Source: Amycolatopsis antarctica
GTDB taxonomy: Bacteria > Actinomycetota > Actinomycetes > Mycobacteriales > Pseudonocardiaceae
DNA length: 64,000 bases
Assembly (NCBI RefSeq): GCF_002262875.1
Contig: NZ_NKYE01000017.1
Span: 1-64,000, forward strand
Direction: 5' to 3'
In this document: positions 25,365 to 34,210 of the stretch, in pieces
Position numbering within the stretch: position 1 is the first letter of the stretch
How the letters are laid out: each line of letters begins with the position of its first letter
Made by a program: the position numbers and the translations under genes
The notes under the pieces: model-generated
Database searches by the model: none
Seen by the model: only the letters and a program-made list of their open reading frames with translations
What the model was told of the DNA's origin: nothing

Positions 25365-26909
25365 TCAGGTGAGCCGGCGGGGAACGAACCCGAAGGCCGT
25401 CGAAGGCACAGGGACGCCGTAGGTACGCAGTTGGTGGGCCCTGGTGATCACCGCGGCACCTTCGAGCAGGTTGCGGGCCACCTGGACGACGCCGCGGTGC
25501 GCGGGTTCGGCCAGGAAGCTCCCCCGCACCCAGTCGTTGAACGCGCCGGTCGCCGGGCCGCACCAGAGCTGGTAATCGGCACGGCGAGCGCTCTCGCCCT
25601 CGATCGCCCACCAGCTCGCCTTGCCGAGGTACCAGCGAAAAACCAGCGCCATACGGTGTTTCGGCTCGGAGACGGCGCGGTCGACCTCGGCCGGATCCCG
25701 GCGCAGCCAGTATTCACGGGTCTCCGCCCAGATGTCCTCGATACCCGCGCGGAAAACCGATCGCTCCAGCTTTTCCCGCTCCGGAAACGGAATCGTTTCG
25801 AGTGAGGGGTAGTCACGGTAGATCTGATAGAGCTGGTTGGCACGGGGGCCGAACATCGTGCCGCGCCGCAGTACCTGGACCTTCACGCCGAGTTCGAACA
25901 TGTCCGAGGCCGGTGCCATGATCACGTCCGCGACATCGGCCTGGGCCAGCATTTCCTTGGCGTCGGCAGAAATCCCCGCTTCGACACAGGTCTGGTTCAC
26001 CGAACCGGTGACCACGTAGGCCGCCCCGGCGGCGAAGGCCGCGGCGATCCCGTGCGGAGTACCGAGGCCGCCGGCCACGCCGACACGCACGGAGCGGCCA
26101 TGGCCGTCGCGCTCGGCGACCCGCGCGGCGAGGGTCAGCATGCGCGGCAGCAGGGATACCAGCGGGCGGTTGTCGGTGTGCCCGCCACTGTCCGCCTCCA
26201 CGGTGATGTCCTCGGCCACCGGGATCAACGCGGCGAGTTCGGCTTCCTCGGCGGTGATACGACCCTGAGCCCGGAGGGCTTCCAGCATCGCACGAGGTGC
26301 CGGGGAGATGAATTTCTCGGCGACTTCGGGTCGGGAGATCTTCGCGAACACCTGGGTGCGACGGGAGATCCCCCCGTTCCCGTCCCGCCGGAGGCCGCAG
26401 GTGGCGAGCTGGACGACGTTCGGGGTCAGATCCATGAACGCCGACACCGAGACCGCGGGGATCGCCTCGCGGACCAGAAGGTCCACCATCCCCTGCTCCC
26501 AGTCGGGGTGCTGGGGCGCGTGGATGAGATTGACGCCCCAGTTGCGCCGGCCCGGCAGCGCTTCCCGCATCGTCGTCACGGCTCGTTCCACCCTCGGCAG
26601 CGAAAGCCCCGCCGCACCGAAAAAGCCGAGCATGTCGGCCCGGCCCATCGCCACCACCATGTCCGTCGTGGCTATACCGTTGGCCATTTCGCCTGTCACG
26701 TAGGGAAACCGGGTGCCGTGGAGTTCGGTGAACGAGCGGTCGCCGAGCCACTCCGGGTAGAGCGGGGGCAGGGTCGCGAGTGCGCGCGAACCGGTCGGAT
26801 CGCCGAGTACAGTGTCGATCCCGCCGTCGTCGCGCGCGACGACGTGCACCGGCTCGCGGACCCGGCGCACCACGTCCGTGAGCGAAGCGGGAGCGGAGGA
26901 AACTGTCAT
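25365..26909 (-). CDS. PfaD-like FMN-dependent enoyl reductase
   Basis: A 514-residue protein of the PfaD family (2-nitropropane-dioxygenase-like TIM barrel), the trans-acting enoyl reductase of PUFA-type synthases. Recognisable stretches: FPYVTGEMANGIATTDMVVA, MLGFFGAAGLSLPRVE, NWGVNLIHAPQHPDWE, ITVEADSGGHTDNRPLV, VRVGVAGGLGTPHG for the phosphate-binding strand, AAYVVTGSVNQTCVEAG, and the family tail in which RWYLGKASWWAIEG is characteristic. Start ATG 26909 overlaps the upstream TGA by 4 bp (ATGA). It sits directly before the KS-AT-ACP-KR-DH gene, an order also found in PUFA and heterocyst-glycolipid type loci. It would decide which double bonds are reduced. Confidence 0.93.
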   Translation of the reverse strand: MTVSSAPASLTDVVRRVREPVHVVARDDGGIDTVLGDPTGSRALATLPPLYPEWLGDRSFTELHGTRFPYVTGEMANGIATTDMVVAMGRADMLGFFGAAGLSLPRVERAVTTMREALPGRRNWGVNLIHAPQHPDWEQGMVDLLVREAIPAVSVSAFMDLTPNVVQLATCGLRRDGNGGISRRTQVFAKISRPEVAEKFISPAPRAMLEALRAQGRITAEEAELAALIPVAEDITVEADSGGHTDNRPLVSLLPRMLTLAARVAERDGHGRSVRVGVAGGLGTPHGIAAAFAAGAAYVVTGSVNQTCVEAGISADAKEMLAQADVADVIMAPASDMFELGVKVQVLRRGTMFGPRANQLYQIYRDYPSLETIPFPEREKLERSVFRAGIEDIWAETREYWLRRDPAEVDRAVSEPKHRMALVFRWYLGKASWWAIEGESARRADYQLWCGPATGAFNDWVRGSFLAEPAHRGVVQVARNLLEGAAVITRAHQLRTYGVPVPSTAFGFVPRRLT

Positions 26910-29900
26910 GAGGTCACCTCGGTGAGCACCCGGTCGCCGGAGAGCACCTGGCGCAGCGCCGCGGCCAGTCCATCCACTCTGTCCCTGGTGAAGATGGTGA
27001 AGTGCCCGCCGGGCACGTCCACCACCCGGAAACCGCCTGTCCGTACGCCCGCCCAGCCGTGGGCCGGATCGCCGAGTGGCATCGCGGGGCGCCGGGCCCG
27101 GCCGAAGACCGGCGGGAACGGGTCGCCCGCGCGCAACAGGGTTACCGGCAGATCAGAGTCCGGCGGGCGATAGCGCACGTTCGCTTCGAGATTCGCCTGG
27201 TACACCGGCAAAAGCCGGTCGAGCTGACGGCGGGCGCCGAGCACCCCGCTGATCTCCAGTTCCTCGTATACCGCGTCACGCCGCTCGTCGAGGGACAGTC
27301 CGGGATCGAGGAAAAGTCCTTCGCCCTGGATCCCGGCCATCGCCCGGTGCACGGCGACCAACTCGCCCAGCGCCGCGTTCTCGTCCCACACCGGCAGATC
27401 CTGGCCCGAGGTTGGCAGGTAGCTGTCGATCAGCACGATCTCCGCGACCTCTTCGCCCGCCTCCCGCAGTCGTCGGCCGATCTCGTAGGCCACGAGGCCA
27501 CCGAAGGAGTAGCCGCCCACCAGATACGGACCGCGTGGCTGGACCGCACGGATGTCCTCGACATAGCGCTCGGCGATCGCTTCGACGGTGTCCAGCACGG
27601 GTTCCGCGCCGTCGTAACCGGGCGACTGCAGGCCCGAGAACGGTTGCCACGGACCGAGAGCACGGGCCAGCGGCAGCAGTTGGTAGGCGGCGCCGGAGCT
27701 GCCACCCACGCAGAAGAACGGCCGGGGTGGGGTGAGAGGCACTGCGAGGAACGGTGTCGCGGTGCCCGATTCGCTCCGCTCCTCCGGTTCTTTCTTATCC
27801 GGCAACGATTCCGCGAGACGCCGCGCGGTGACCTCCAGGGTCGGATACTCCAGTAGCAGTGTCGGCGGGACGCGAAAACCGAGCCAGTCCGAAAGTTCCG
27901 CCTGGAGCCCGGCGATGGCCAGGGAGTCGAGCGGATAGTTCTCGAGCGGGGCGCCCGCGTCGATCTCCTCCTCGACGAGTTCCAGTTCGCCGGCGAGACG
28001 GTGCACCAGCCAGGTGCGGATATCGGCCGCACTCCGGCTCGGACCTGACGTCTCGACGGCGTCCCCGGCGATGTCCGCGGAGTCGGTTTCCGCGGCATTC
28101 TCCTTGCCACCGAGGAACTTCACGACCAGCTCGCGGGAGTAGGCGACCGTCGTCTCGATCAGTTCGTAGGCGGGCAAGCCCCCCACGTGGTAGGTCCGGC
28201 GGCGTCCCTGCAGTGCTTCGAGACGGTCGTAGATACCGTCGGCGACATCCTCGCTCGCGAAGTGCGGAAAGAACGGCCAGCGCCGGACGACCAGCACCTC
28301 GGTCACCTCGCCACCGAGCCGCGCCACGTCTTCGCGCAGGTTCGCCGTGATCTCCTCGGCCCCGGTCCCCTCGGCACCATAGGAGTAGCAGGTGTAGACG
28401 TCGGTGTCGCAATACCGGTTGTGGTAGGCGACGCAGTGCCCGCGTGGCGGGGCGCCGGCCCCGTCGTCGGTGAGGTACAGCCCGTCGCGCGGCAGCCCGG
28501 ATATCCGGCAGAGCACGGTGTAGTAGTCGATCACCCGGACCTTCGACGCGACGGCATCCTCGGCCGGGGTCGTGTCCAGGACCCCGGCCAGCCGGTCGAG
28601 CGGCACGGCGAGGACCAGGTCGTCGGCCCGCACGACCCCGGAGGCCGTACGCACCCGCACGCCGTCACCACCGCGATCGATGGCGGTGATCTCCACGCCG
28701 GTGCGCACATCGGCGAGCTCGTCGGCGACGCGGCGCCACAGCTTGCCGAATCCGCCGGCCACGGTGAAAGTGCCATCGTGGCGTGTGCGCGCGCTGTCCG
28801 GCGAAAGGAGACCGGTCATCTCGGCGTGCTTGACGAAGTACAGCGCGGGCAGATCCTCGCTGAGATAGCCGTAACCCGAGGAGGTGTACCCGGCTTCGAA
28901 CGAGGTGGCCATTGCGCCGAAGTCGTTGTCCCGCAGCCATTCCCGCACCGGCTGCGCCAATGCGCGCGCGGAGTGCGCGAGGCCGGGCCGGGCGATCTCG
29001 TCAAAGGAGTTCGTCCGCGTCCGCGCGTAGCGCCCGAAGCCGTCCCGAGTGAAGAACGCCGCGCTGGGCAGCCGCGTCGAGAAGGTGGCCGTGTCGTAGA
29101 TCTGGGTCAGCGTGGTGTCTTCGGTGTCGAGCCCGAACTCACCGGCCAGCCTCGCGAGTTCCTGGTAGCGCGTGGTGCAGAGGTGCGCGCCGAGATCGTA
29201 GGCGCGGCCGTCGACGTCCACCGACACCGACTTCCCACCCACCTCCTCGGCCTGTTCGAGGACGACGACGGTATGGCCCAAGCGCTCCAGTTCGTACGCC
29301 GCGGAGAGACCGCCGGGACCGGCACCGACCACACAGATCGTCCGCTCCGTGCCGGACATATCACCACCGGGCGCGGGCACTTCCGGTGCCGGCGATCGCG
29401 GCGGCCGGGCCCCTCTCCGGGAGGCGTGTGCCGCGCGGTAGACGAGGGTGCGGGCGTGATTGACCGACGCCGGTTCATGAGGCGAGCGGGCCAGCGCGAT
29501 GCCGAGCCCCTCCGGAGCCACCGCCGGGTCGAACAGGACACCCTCGGCGGTGGGTTCGTCCAGTGCCTCGTCGAATCGGATTTCACCGATGGATCGGAAG
29601 GGGTAGGTTTCCATCGACCACGACGAAGAAGGCGTCAGTGCGACCAGATTGGCCTCGGCGTCGCCACCGACCGGGAAAAGCTGGATCTGGAACAGGGCGC
29701 GCACGGAGTCCTCGTCCGCCAGCCGCCGCACTTCGTCCCGCAAAAACGTCGACGAGCGCGTTTCCGCGGAATCGCGGAGGAGCGTCGTGGGCGGGAACAG
29801 TCGTCCGTGCGGGGCGTGGCGTCCCGGATCGGGCAGGTCCTCGACGGGCACGAGCCGGTAACGCGCGAGCCACGGCCGGCCGGTCGCGTCGATCTGTATC

Positions 29901-30454
29901 CGGGGCACCTGCGAGTGGTAGTGGTACCGGCTCAGCGAAACGGGATCGCGGATCTGGTCCCACAGCAGTGCCGAGGCGTCCGGCGTCGAACGCACGATGT
30001 CCGCGCGCTCGGCGTCGTCACCCAGCACGAAACGGACGAAGGTGGACGCGTCCGGGGCGAACAGCCGGGCACCGGTGTTGAAGGTCAGGGAGAACGGCGA
30101 TCCCCCGTTGTCCGTCAGGTTGCCCGGATCCAGCCACCGCAAGGACAGCCCACGAATGCCTGGCGCCAGATCGTCGGAGGACACACCACTGCTGTATCGG
30201 GCGAGCACGGGATACCGCCGGCCACCGGCGTAGAACGGATGCACCGGGACACCGGGGACGTCGAAGAACCGGATGACTCCCCGCAGCACCGCGGCCCGAG
30301 TGTGAAAGACCCGCTTGCGGGTGAGCCTTCCCGTCGCGGCCGCCGTGCCGAATTCGTCGAGCAACGCCCGGAAATCCGCGTCGATATCGTGCAACCGCGG
30401 GTCCCCCGGGCCGGTCGAGACGCGCAGGCCAGGGAAGTCGAAGTCGTCGCTCAC
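26906..30454 (-). CDS. four-part fusion: catalase-like heme domain / FAD oxidoreductase / ACP / thioesterase
   Basis: A 1,182-residue fusion. Residues 1-360 resemble catalase-related proteins: distal His in RVFHTRAAVLRG near 50, LARYSSGV and GIRGLSLRW, a candidate distal Asn in LTFNTGARLF near 126, and R-x3-Y in ARTLVYRAAH near 338 matching the proximal heme Tyr motif. Residues 375-800 are an amine-oxidase/phytoene-desaturase-like flavoprotein (VVGAGPGGLSAAYELERLG, then EEVGGKSVSV). Residues 810-890 are a carrier protein (NYPLDSLAIAG, Ser near 842). Residues 900-1182 are a type I thioesterase (GGYSFGG near 982; PGGHFTIF His near 1150). Catalase-related enzymes convert fatty acid hydroperoxides to allene oxides or similar; FAD homologues isomerise double bonds. 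Here they may modify a chain held on the ACP before release (inference). The GTG start overlaps the ligase stop by 4 bp (GTGA). Confidence 0.85.
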   Translation of the reverse strand: MSDDFDFPGLRVSTGPGDPRLHDIDADFRALLDEFGTAAATGRLTRKRVFHTRAAVLRGVIRFFDVPGVPVHPFYAGGRRYPVLARYSSGVSSDDLAPGIRGLSLRWLDPGNLTDNGGSPFSLTFNTGARLFAPDASTFVRFVLGDDAERADIVRSTPDASALLWDQIRDPVSLSRYHYHSQVPRIQIDATGRPWLARYRLVPVEDLPDPGRHAPHGRLFPPTTLLRDSAETRSSTFLRDEVRRLADEDSVRALFQIQLFPVGGDAEANLVALTPSSSWSMETYPFRSIGEIRFDEALDEPTAEGVLFDPAVAPEGLGIALARSPHEPASVNHARTLVYRAAHASRRGARPPRSPAPEVPAPGGDMSGTERTICVVGAGPGGLSAAYELERLGHTVVVLEQAEEVGGKSVSVDVDGRAYDLGAHLCTTRYQELARLAGEFGLDTEDTTLTQIYDTATFSTRLPSAAFFTRDGFGRYARTRTNSFDEIARPGLAHSARALAQPVREWLRDNDFGAMATSFEAGYTSSGYGYLSEDLPALYFVKHAEMTGLLSPDSARTRHDGTFTVAGGFGKLWRRVADELADVRTGVEITAIDRGGDGVRVRTASGVVRADDLVLAVPLDRLAGVLDTTPAEDAVASKVRVIDYYTVLCRISGLPRDGLYLTDDGAGAPPRGHCVAYHNRYCDTDVYTCYSYGAEGTGAEEITANLREDVARLGGEVTEVLVVRRWPFFPHFASEDVADGIYDRLEALQGRRRTYHVGGLPAYELIETTVAYSRELVVKFLGGKENAAETDSADIAGDAVETSGPSRSAADIRTWLVHRLAGELELVEEEIDAGAPLENYPLDSLAIAGLQAELSDWLGFRVPPTLLLEYPTLEVTARRLAESLPDKKEPEERSESGTATPFLAVPLTPPRPFFCVGGSSGAAYQLLPLARALGPWQPFSGLQSPGYDGAEPVLDTVEAIAERYVEDIRAVQPRGPYLVGGYSFGGLVAYEIGRRLREAGEEVAEIVLIDSYLPTSGQDLPVWDENAALGELVAVHRAMAGIQGEGLFLDPGLSLDERRDAVYEELEISGVLGARRQLDRLLPVYQANLEANVRYRPPDSDLPVTLLRAGDPFPPVFGRARRPAMPLGDPAHGWAGVRTGGFRVVDVPGGHFTIFTRDRVDGLAAALRQVLSGDRVLTEVTS

Positions 30455-32247
30455 GACCTCGCCTCGACGGCTCCGCCAACCTCCTGGCGCAGGAACTCTT
30501 CCCGGCAGGCGGTACGGCGAACCTTGCCGCTGGTCGTCTTCAGCACCAGCTCGGTGCCGACCAGCACTTCGTGACAGGCGAGACCGTGGTCATCGCGGAC
30601 GCTGCGCCGAATCGCGGCACGGATCTCCGCGACGAGCGCGTCGCCGGGATCGGCACCGCTGGTCTCGGCAAGGATGATCAGGCGCTCCCCCGAAGTCTTG
30701 CCGTCGAGCGAGGGCACCGAGAACGCGGCCACTCCGCCGCCGCGAATCCTCGCGTGGCATCCTCGGACGCTGTCTTCGACGTCCTGCGGCGAGTAGTTGT
30801 GGCCGTGAACGATGATCAGGTCCTTCAACCGACCGGTCACATAGAGTTCGCCGTCCCGCAGGAAACCGAGATCTCCGGTTCGGAGATAACCCCGCGGATC
30901 ACCGTCGGCGACCACAGCCCGGAACGTCTCGCGGCTCTCCTCCACGAGGCCCCAGTACCCGCGCGCCTTTGTGGCCGAGTCGATCCAGATCTCGCCGATC
31001 TCGTCGGGCGCACACGGCCTTTCTGTCTCTGGGGCGACGATTCGCACGCCGGCCCCGGTCTTCGTCACCCAGCCACTGCCGTAGAACACCGCCGGAACCC
31101 GGCTCGATCCTTCGGCAGCCGGCACCGCGCGGCCCTGTTCGAGCTGATCCCGGTCGAGAGCCAGCGGTCCGCCGGTGCCCATGCTGACACTGAGCGTGTG
31201 CTCGGCGAGGCCGTATCCCGGGCAGAACATCTCCCGGGTGATGCCGGTGCTCTTGAACACCGAGAAGAACTTCTCGACGGTCGAGGGCTGCACGATCTCG
31301 CCCGACGACCCCAGCACCCGAAGCGAACTCAGATCCCAGGCGGCACGCTGCTCGGCGGTCGTCTTGCGCACCATGAGGTCGTAAGCGAAGTTCGGTGCGG
31401 AGGTGTGCGTGCCGCGCACCCGGGAGAGTACGTCGAACCACACGGCGGGACGCTGCAGGAAACTCAGCGGTGAGATCACGTACGTGCGGCCTGCGTTCCC
31501 GGCGAGCGTGTTGAGCAGAAAACTGATCAGTCCGAGATCGTGGAAGTGCGGCACCCACGAAACGGCGACCGTGTCGTCGCCGAGGACAAGATCGGCGGCG
31601 AGGGCGTCGAGTTCGTGGTGAATGTTGCGGTGACTGACCACCACCCCCTTGGGGAAGCCGGTGGATCCCGAGGTGTACTGCAGAAAAGCCGGATCGTCCA
31701 GATCCGCGGGCGCGGGCCAGAGCGACGGCTGGGAGACGGGCGCGTCCACGCCGATGGCAGCACCGGGGTGCAGCCACGGAAGCTCGGGCCACTGCGGTCC
31801 GTCCAAGGGCAGTGGCGCGGCCGCGGCCACAAGGTCCCGGTACGCGGTGTGGGTGAGCAACGCCCGGGCGCCGGAACTGGCGGCGATCGCGGATACCGCC
31901 CGCACGTCGTGCGCGAGCTTGAACGGGTTGGGTGGCGCCAGCGGCACCGGGATGACCCCGGCGGCCAGGCAACCGAGGAAGGCCGCGATGAAATCCAGCG
32001 AGGGAAGGTGGATCAGGAGAACCCGGTCACCGGCGTTGATCCCGGCATCGTGCAGGAGCGCGCGGACCTCGTCTGCCTGCCCGGCGAGCGCGTCGACGGT
32101 GAGGCGTTCCGCGTCGCGACCGTGGTCGTCGACGAAGACGAACAACTCACGCTGCGGGTCCCTGGCGTGCAACTCGGCGAAAGCCGCCGCGACCGTTCGC
32201 TCCCCGGTGACCGTCCGTTCCTGTCCGGTGCTCTGCTGCGCGGTCAT
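30451..32247 (-). CDS. fatty acyl-AMP ligase (FAAL)
   Basis: A 598-residue adenylating enzyme of the FAAL type that activates a fatty acid as acyl-AMP and loads it on a carrier protein without CoA. Motifs: P-loop QYTSGSTGFPKG near residue 190, VSWVPHFHDLGL typical of FAALs, GYGLAEHTLS, YLRTGDLGF, and the C-terminal catalytic Lys in KTTSGKVRRTACREEF. It should supply the starter chain either to the ACP of the adjacent fusion protein or to the synthase ACP. ATG 32247 overlaps the thioesterase stop (ATGA), and its own stop overlaps the next GTG start. Assignment is firm; the carrier it serves is inferred. Confidence 0.93.
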   Translation of the reverse strand: MTAQQSTGQERTVTGERTVAAAFAELHARDPQRELFVFVDDHGRDAERLTVDALAGQADEVRALLHDAGINAGDRVLLIHLPSLDFIAAFLGCLAAGVIPVPLAPPNPFKLAHDVRAVSAIAASSGARALLTHTAYRDLVAAAAPLPLDGPQWPELPWLHPGAAIGVDAPVSQPSLWPAPADLDDPAFLQYTSGSTGFPKGVVVSHRNIHHELDALAADLVLGDDTVAVSWVPHFHDLGLISFLLNTLAGNAGRTYVISPLSFLQRPAVWFDVLSRVRGTHTSAPNFAYDLMVRKTTAEQRAAWDLSSLRVLGSSGEIVQPSTVEKFFSVFKSTGITREMFCPGYGLAEHTLSVSMGTGGPLALDRDQLEQGRAVPAAEGSSRVPAVFYGSGWVTKTGAGVRIVAPETERPCAPDEIGEIWIDSATKARGYWGLVEESRETFRAVVADGDPRGYLRTGDLGFLRDGELYVTGRLKDLIIVHGHNYSPQDVEDSVRGCHARIRGGGVAAFSVPSLDGKTSGERLIILAETSGADPGDALVAEIRAAIRRSVRDDHGLACHEVLVGTELVLKTTSGKVRRTACREEFLRQEVGGAVEARS

Positions 32248-32732
32248 CGTGCGGCCTCACGGTCGTTCGTCCCGGCCAGTACGCCCGGCTTGGCGAAAAG
32301 GGCCAGCTCCGCCACGCCTTCGGCACTTAGCGGAGTGGGCTGGAAAGTGGCCGGGTCCAGGCGGACCTGCACACGATGGCCGGTCGCGTGCAGGGTGGTG
32401 CCGTCCGCTGAGCGGAAGGCGAACCCGTAGGTGAAGCTGGTTCGGCCCGCGGCTTCGATCCACAGGTGCAGTCGCACTTCGCCGATGCCGACGATCGGCG
32501 CGTGGTACGAGACCTTGATCTCCCGCGCGACCTGGAGCACGTCCGGGATTCGGGACGTACGGGCGTCGAAGTTCCATCCGCGGCCTAGCCAGTAGGCGAT
32601 GATGACGCGTTCCAGCATCAGTGGATAGCGCGCGCTGTGCACCGCTCCGGACGGATCGAGATCGTCGAGGCTCACGAAGACGGAGCGGACGAGGCCGTAC
32701 TCGGCGGGTTCGCTCTGGATACCAACGGACAA
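32244..32732 (-). CDS. hotdog-fold acyl thioesterase (4HBT-like)
   Basis: A 162-residue single hotdog protein and the first gene of the lipid operon. The motif LDDLDPSGAVHSARYPLMLERV matches the 4-hydroxybenzoyl-CoA thioesterase family, in which D-x-D/N-x-x-x-H-x-x-x-Y positions the thioester; the Asp and Tyr are visible. It could release chains from the synthase or proof-read them. Start is TTG 32732, with GAGGGAG about 7 bases upstream; no ATG or GTG gives a better fit. It overlaps the FAAL start by 4 bp. Confidence 0.85.
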   Translation of the reverse strand: MSVGIQSEPAEYGLVRSVFVSLDDLDPSGAVHSARYPLMLERVIIAYWLGRGWNFDARTSRIPDVLQVAREIKVSYHAPIVGIGEVRLHLWIEAAGRTSFTYGFAFRSADGTTLHATGHRVQVRLDPATFQPTPLSAEGVAELALFAKPGVLAGTNDREAAR

Positions 32733-33359
32733 GCGTGCGCTCCCTCGGAAATCGGCTACGGGGCCCGGGCCTCATCGGCGGAAACGGATGCTTCCGCCGA
32801 GGACGACGTGCGATGGCTGCCTGCGTCCGAACCGTCCAGAGCCCGCAACCAGGCGACGACGACCTGGACCTAAACTACCGGCCGACAACTCGCGGATCCG
32901 GCCCGAACCAGATGTCTGCCCGTTCTGCTCAGTGATTCTGCTGAGCTGGCTCCCGCACGTCGCACACAACCGGGCTGCGCACCATGCGGGCGGGCGACTC
33001 CGTCGAGGCCGAGCGTGAGGTGGATCAGGCTGTCACGCTTCGCGGCATGGTGACCGTCATGCGGGACCTCGCCCGGAGCGGGCGCTTCCATCACCGTGCC
33101 AGACCCGAACGGCCGCTCGATCGGCCGGAACGAGCGCACCTGGCGCATCATGTCCAGACCGGTCGGGACGAACGCATCCAAGGCGGTCTGACGCGGACCG
33201 AAGCCGCTCCCTGACCGCTGCGGCCTGACCCGATTACCAAGGTTTCTGTACGTTCGGCCCTGACCTGCCGCTTTCACTTGGGCCGCCCGCCGAGCCTGGT
33301 TCAGGATGGCGCCATGCCCTGTCCTGGCGAACAAGGAGGGCGCAAGCAGAGGAGGACGG
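32733..33359. other. control region between lipid operon and SARP gene
   Basis: About 630 bp separate the divergent lipid operon and SARP-like gene. Open frames exist on both strands, but none resembles a known protein. This is where operon promoters and SARP binding repeats would be expected; I could not pick out convincing heptamer repeats by eye. Confidence 0.4.
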
Positions 33360-33965
33360 TTGCCCCAGGAGTCCGCAACGTCGGTCGCGTTCGGTGGGCC
33401 GGACGTGTGCATTCTCGGAGAATTCCGTGTCAACGGTGTCGACGGCACGATCTGGCGGCGGTCCCCGAAGCGCGCCCGTCTACTAGGCCTGCTCCTGATG
33501 AACGTCAACCGCACCGTTTCCTCGGCGGACCTGGCCAGGCTGGTATGGCCACACACGCTGCCCGCGTCGCCTGGCCCGCGCCGAGTCGCGACGGCCATCT
33601 ACCGGCTCAGGTCGATAATCTCGGCGGCCGGCGTCACCACCATCGACATCGAGACGGTAGGGGCCGGCTACCGCGCCGTGGGCGACCCGGACTCCATCGA
33701 CCTCCACGCGCGCCTGAAAATGCTCAAGCACCGCAGGCTGAACCGCGATCCCGGGGACCTGGCGGACCTGATCGACGAGGCGGCTTCCCTGTTTCCCGAG
33801 CAGATCCTGAAAGATCTCGTGACCGAGGAGATGCGACCGTTCGTGACGGACGGTCTGTTCGCACTTCTGGACGACACGTTCGGCGGTCACATCCATGAAT
33901 CCGCGATCGATCACATCGCCGATCGCGCACTCGGCCGTATCAGCGCCGACGCCGCAGCGGTCTGA
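33360..33965 (+). CDS. SARP-like transcriptional regulator (short)
   Basis: A roughly 201-residue regulator with an OmpR-type winged helix (about 10-100: CILGEFRVNG, then RRSPKRARLLGLLLM, SSADLARLVWP, VATAIYRLR and IETVGAGYRA), followed by the start of a helical BTAD-like region. Streptomyces antibiotic regulatory proteins are normally at least 250 residues; this one is short, so the activation domain is partial. TTG 33360 is chosen because GAGGAGG lies 4 bases before it; an ATG at 33306 is possible. It is divergent from the lipid operon, so pathway-specific control is the obvious inference. Confidence 0.8.
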   Translation: MPQESATSVAFGGPDVCILGEFRVNGVDGTIWRRSPKRARLLGLLLMNVNRTVSSADLARLVWPHTLPASPGPRRVATAIYRLRSIISAAGVTTIDIETVGAGYRAVGDPDSIDLHARLKMLKHRRLNRDPGDLADLIDEAASLFPEQILKDLVTEEMRPFVTDGLFALLDDTFGGHIHESAIDHIADRALGRISADAAAV

Positions 33966-34042
33966 TTCACGCATGCGTACTCGATCCACCCGGTGACCCG
34001 GTCAGATTCGGGCACCGTGCGTGCGTACGTCGCAGGGCGAAC

Positions 34043-34087
34043 TTTCCGCGGTGTTCGGCGTGCCGTCAGTACCGAACACCGCGGAAA
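34043..34087. terminator. long perfect inverted repeat between convergent genes
   Basis: Sixteen-base perfect arms (34043-34058 and 34072-34087) enclose a 13-base loop. It lies between the SARP gene and the convergent small secreted-protein gene. There is no T-run, but position and stem strength fit a bidirectional actinomycete terminator. Confidence 0.6.
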
Positions 34088-34210
34088 GCGTTCACCAATT
34101 CCGTGATCATCGTTCACATGGCAGCGGTCACCAAGACCGACCAGCACACATCAACGCTCTCCGGTGCGCCTGTGCGCGCACCTTCACACTCCACGAAGAA
34201 GGTCTCGTGA

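Noticed and set aside
32870..33598. Minus-strand open frame between the lipid operon and SARP gene
   Set aside because: There is no ribosome site or recognisable domain, and most of it overlaps the well-supported SARP gene on the other strand.
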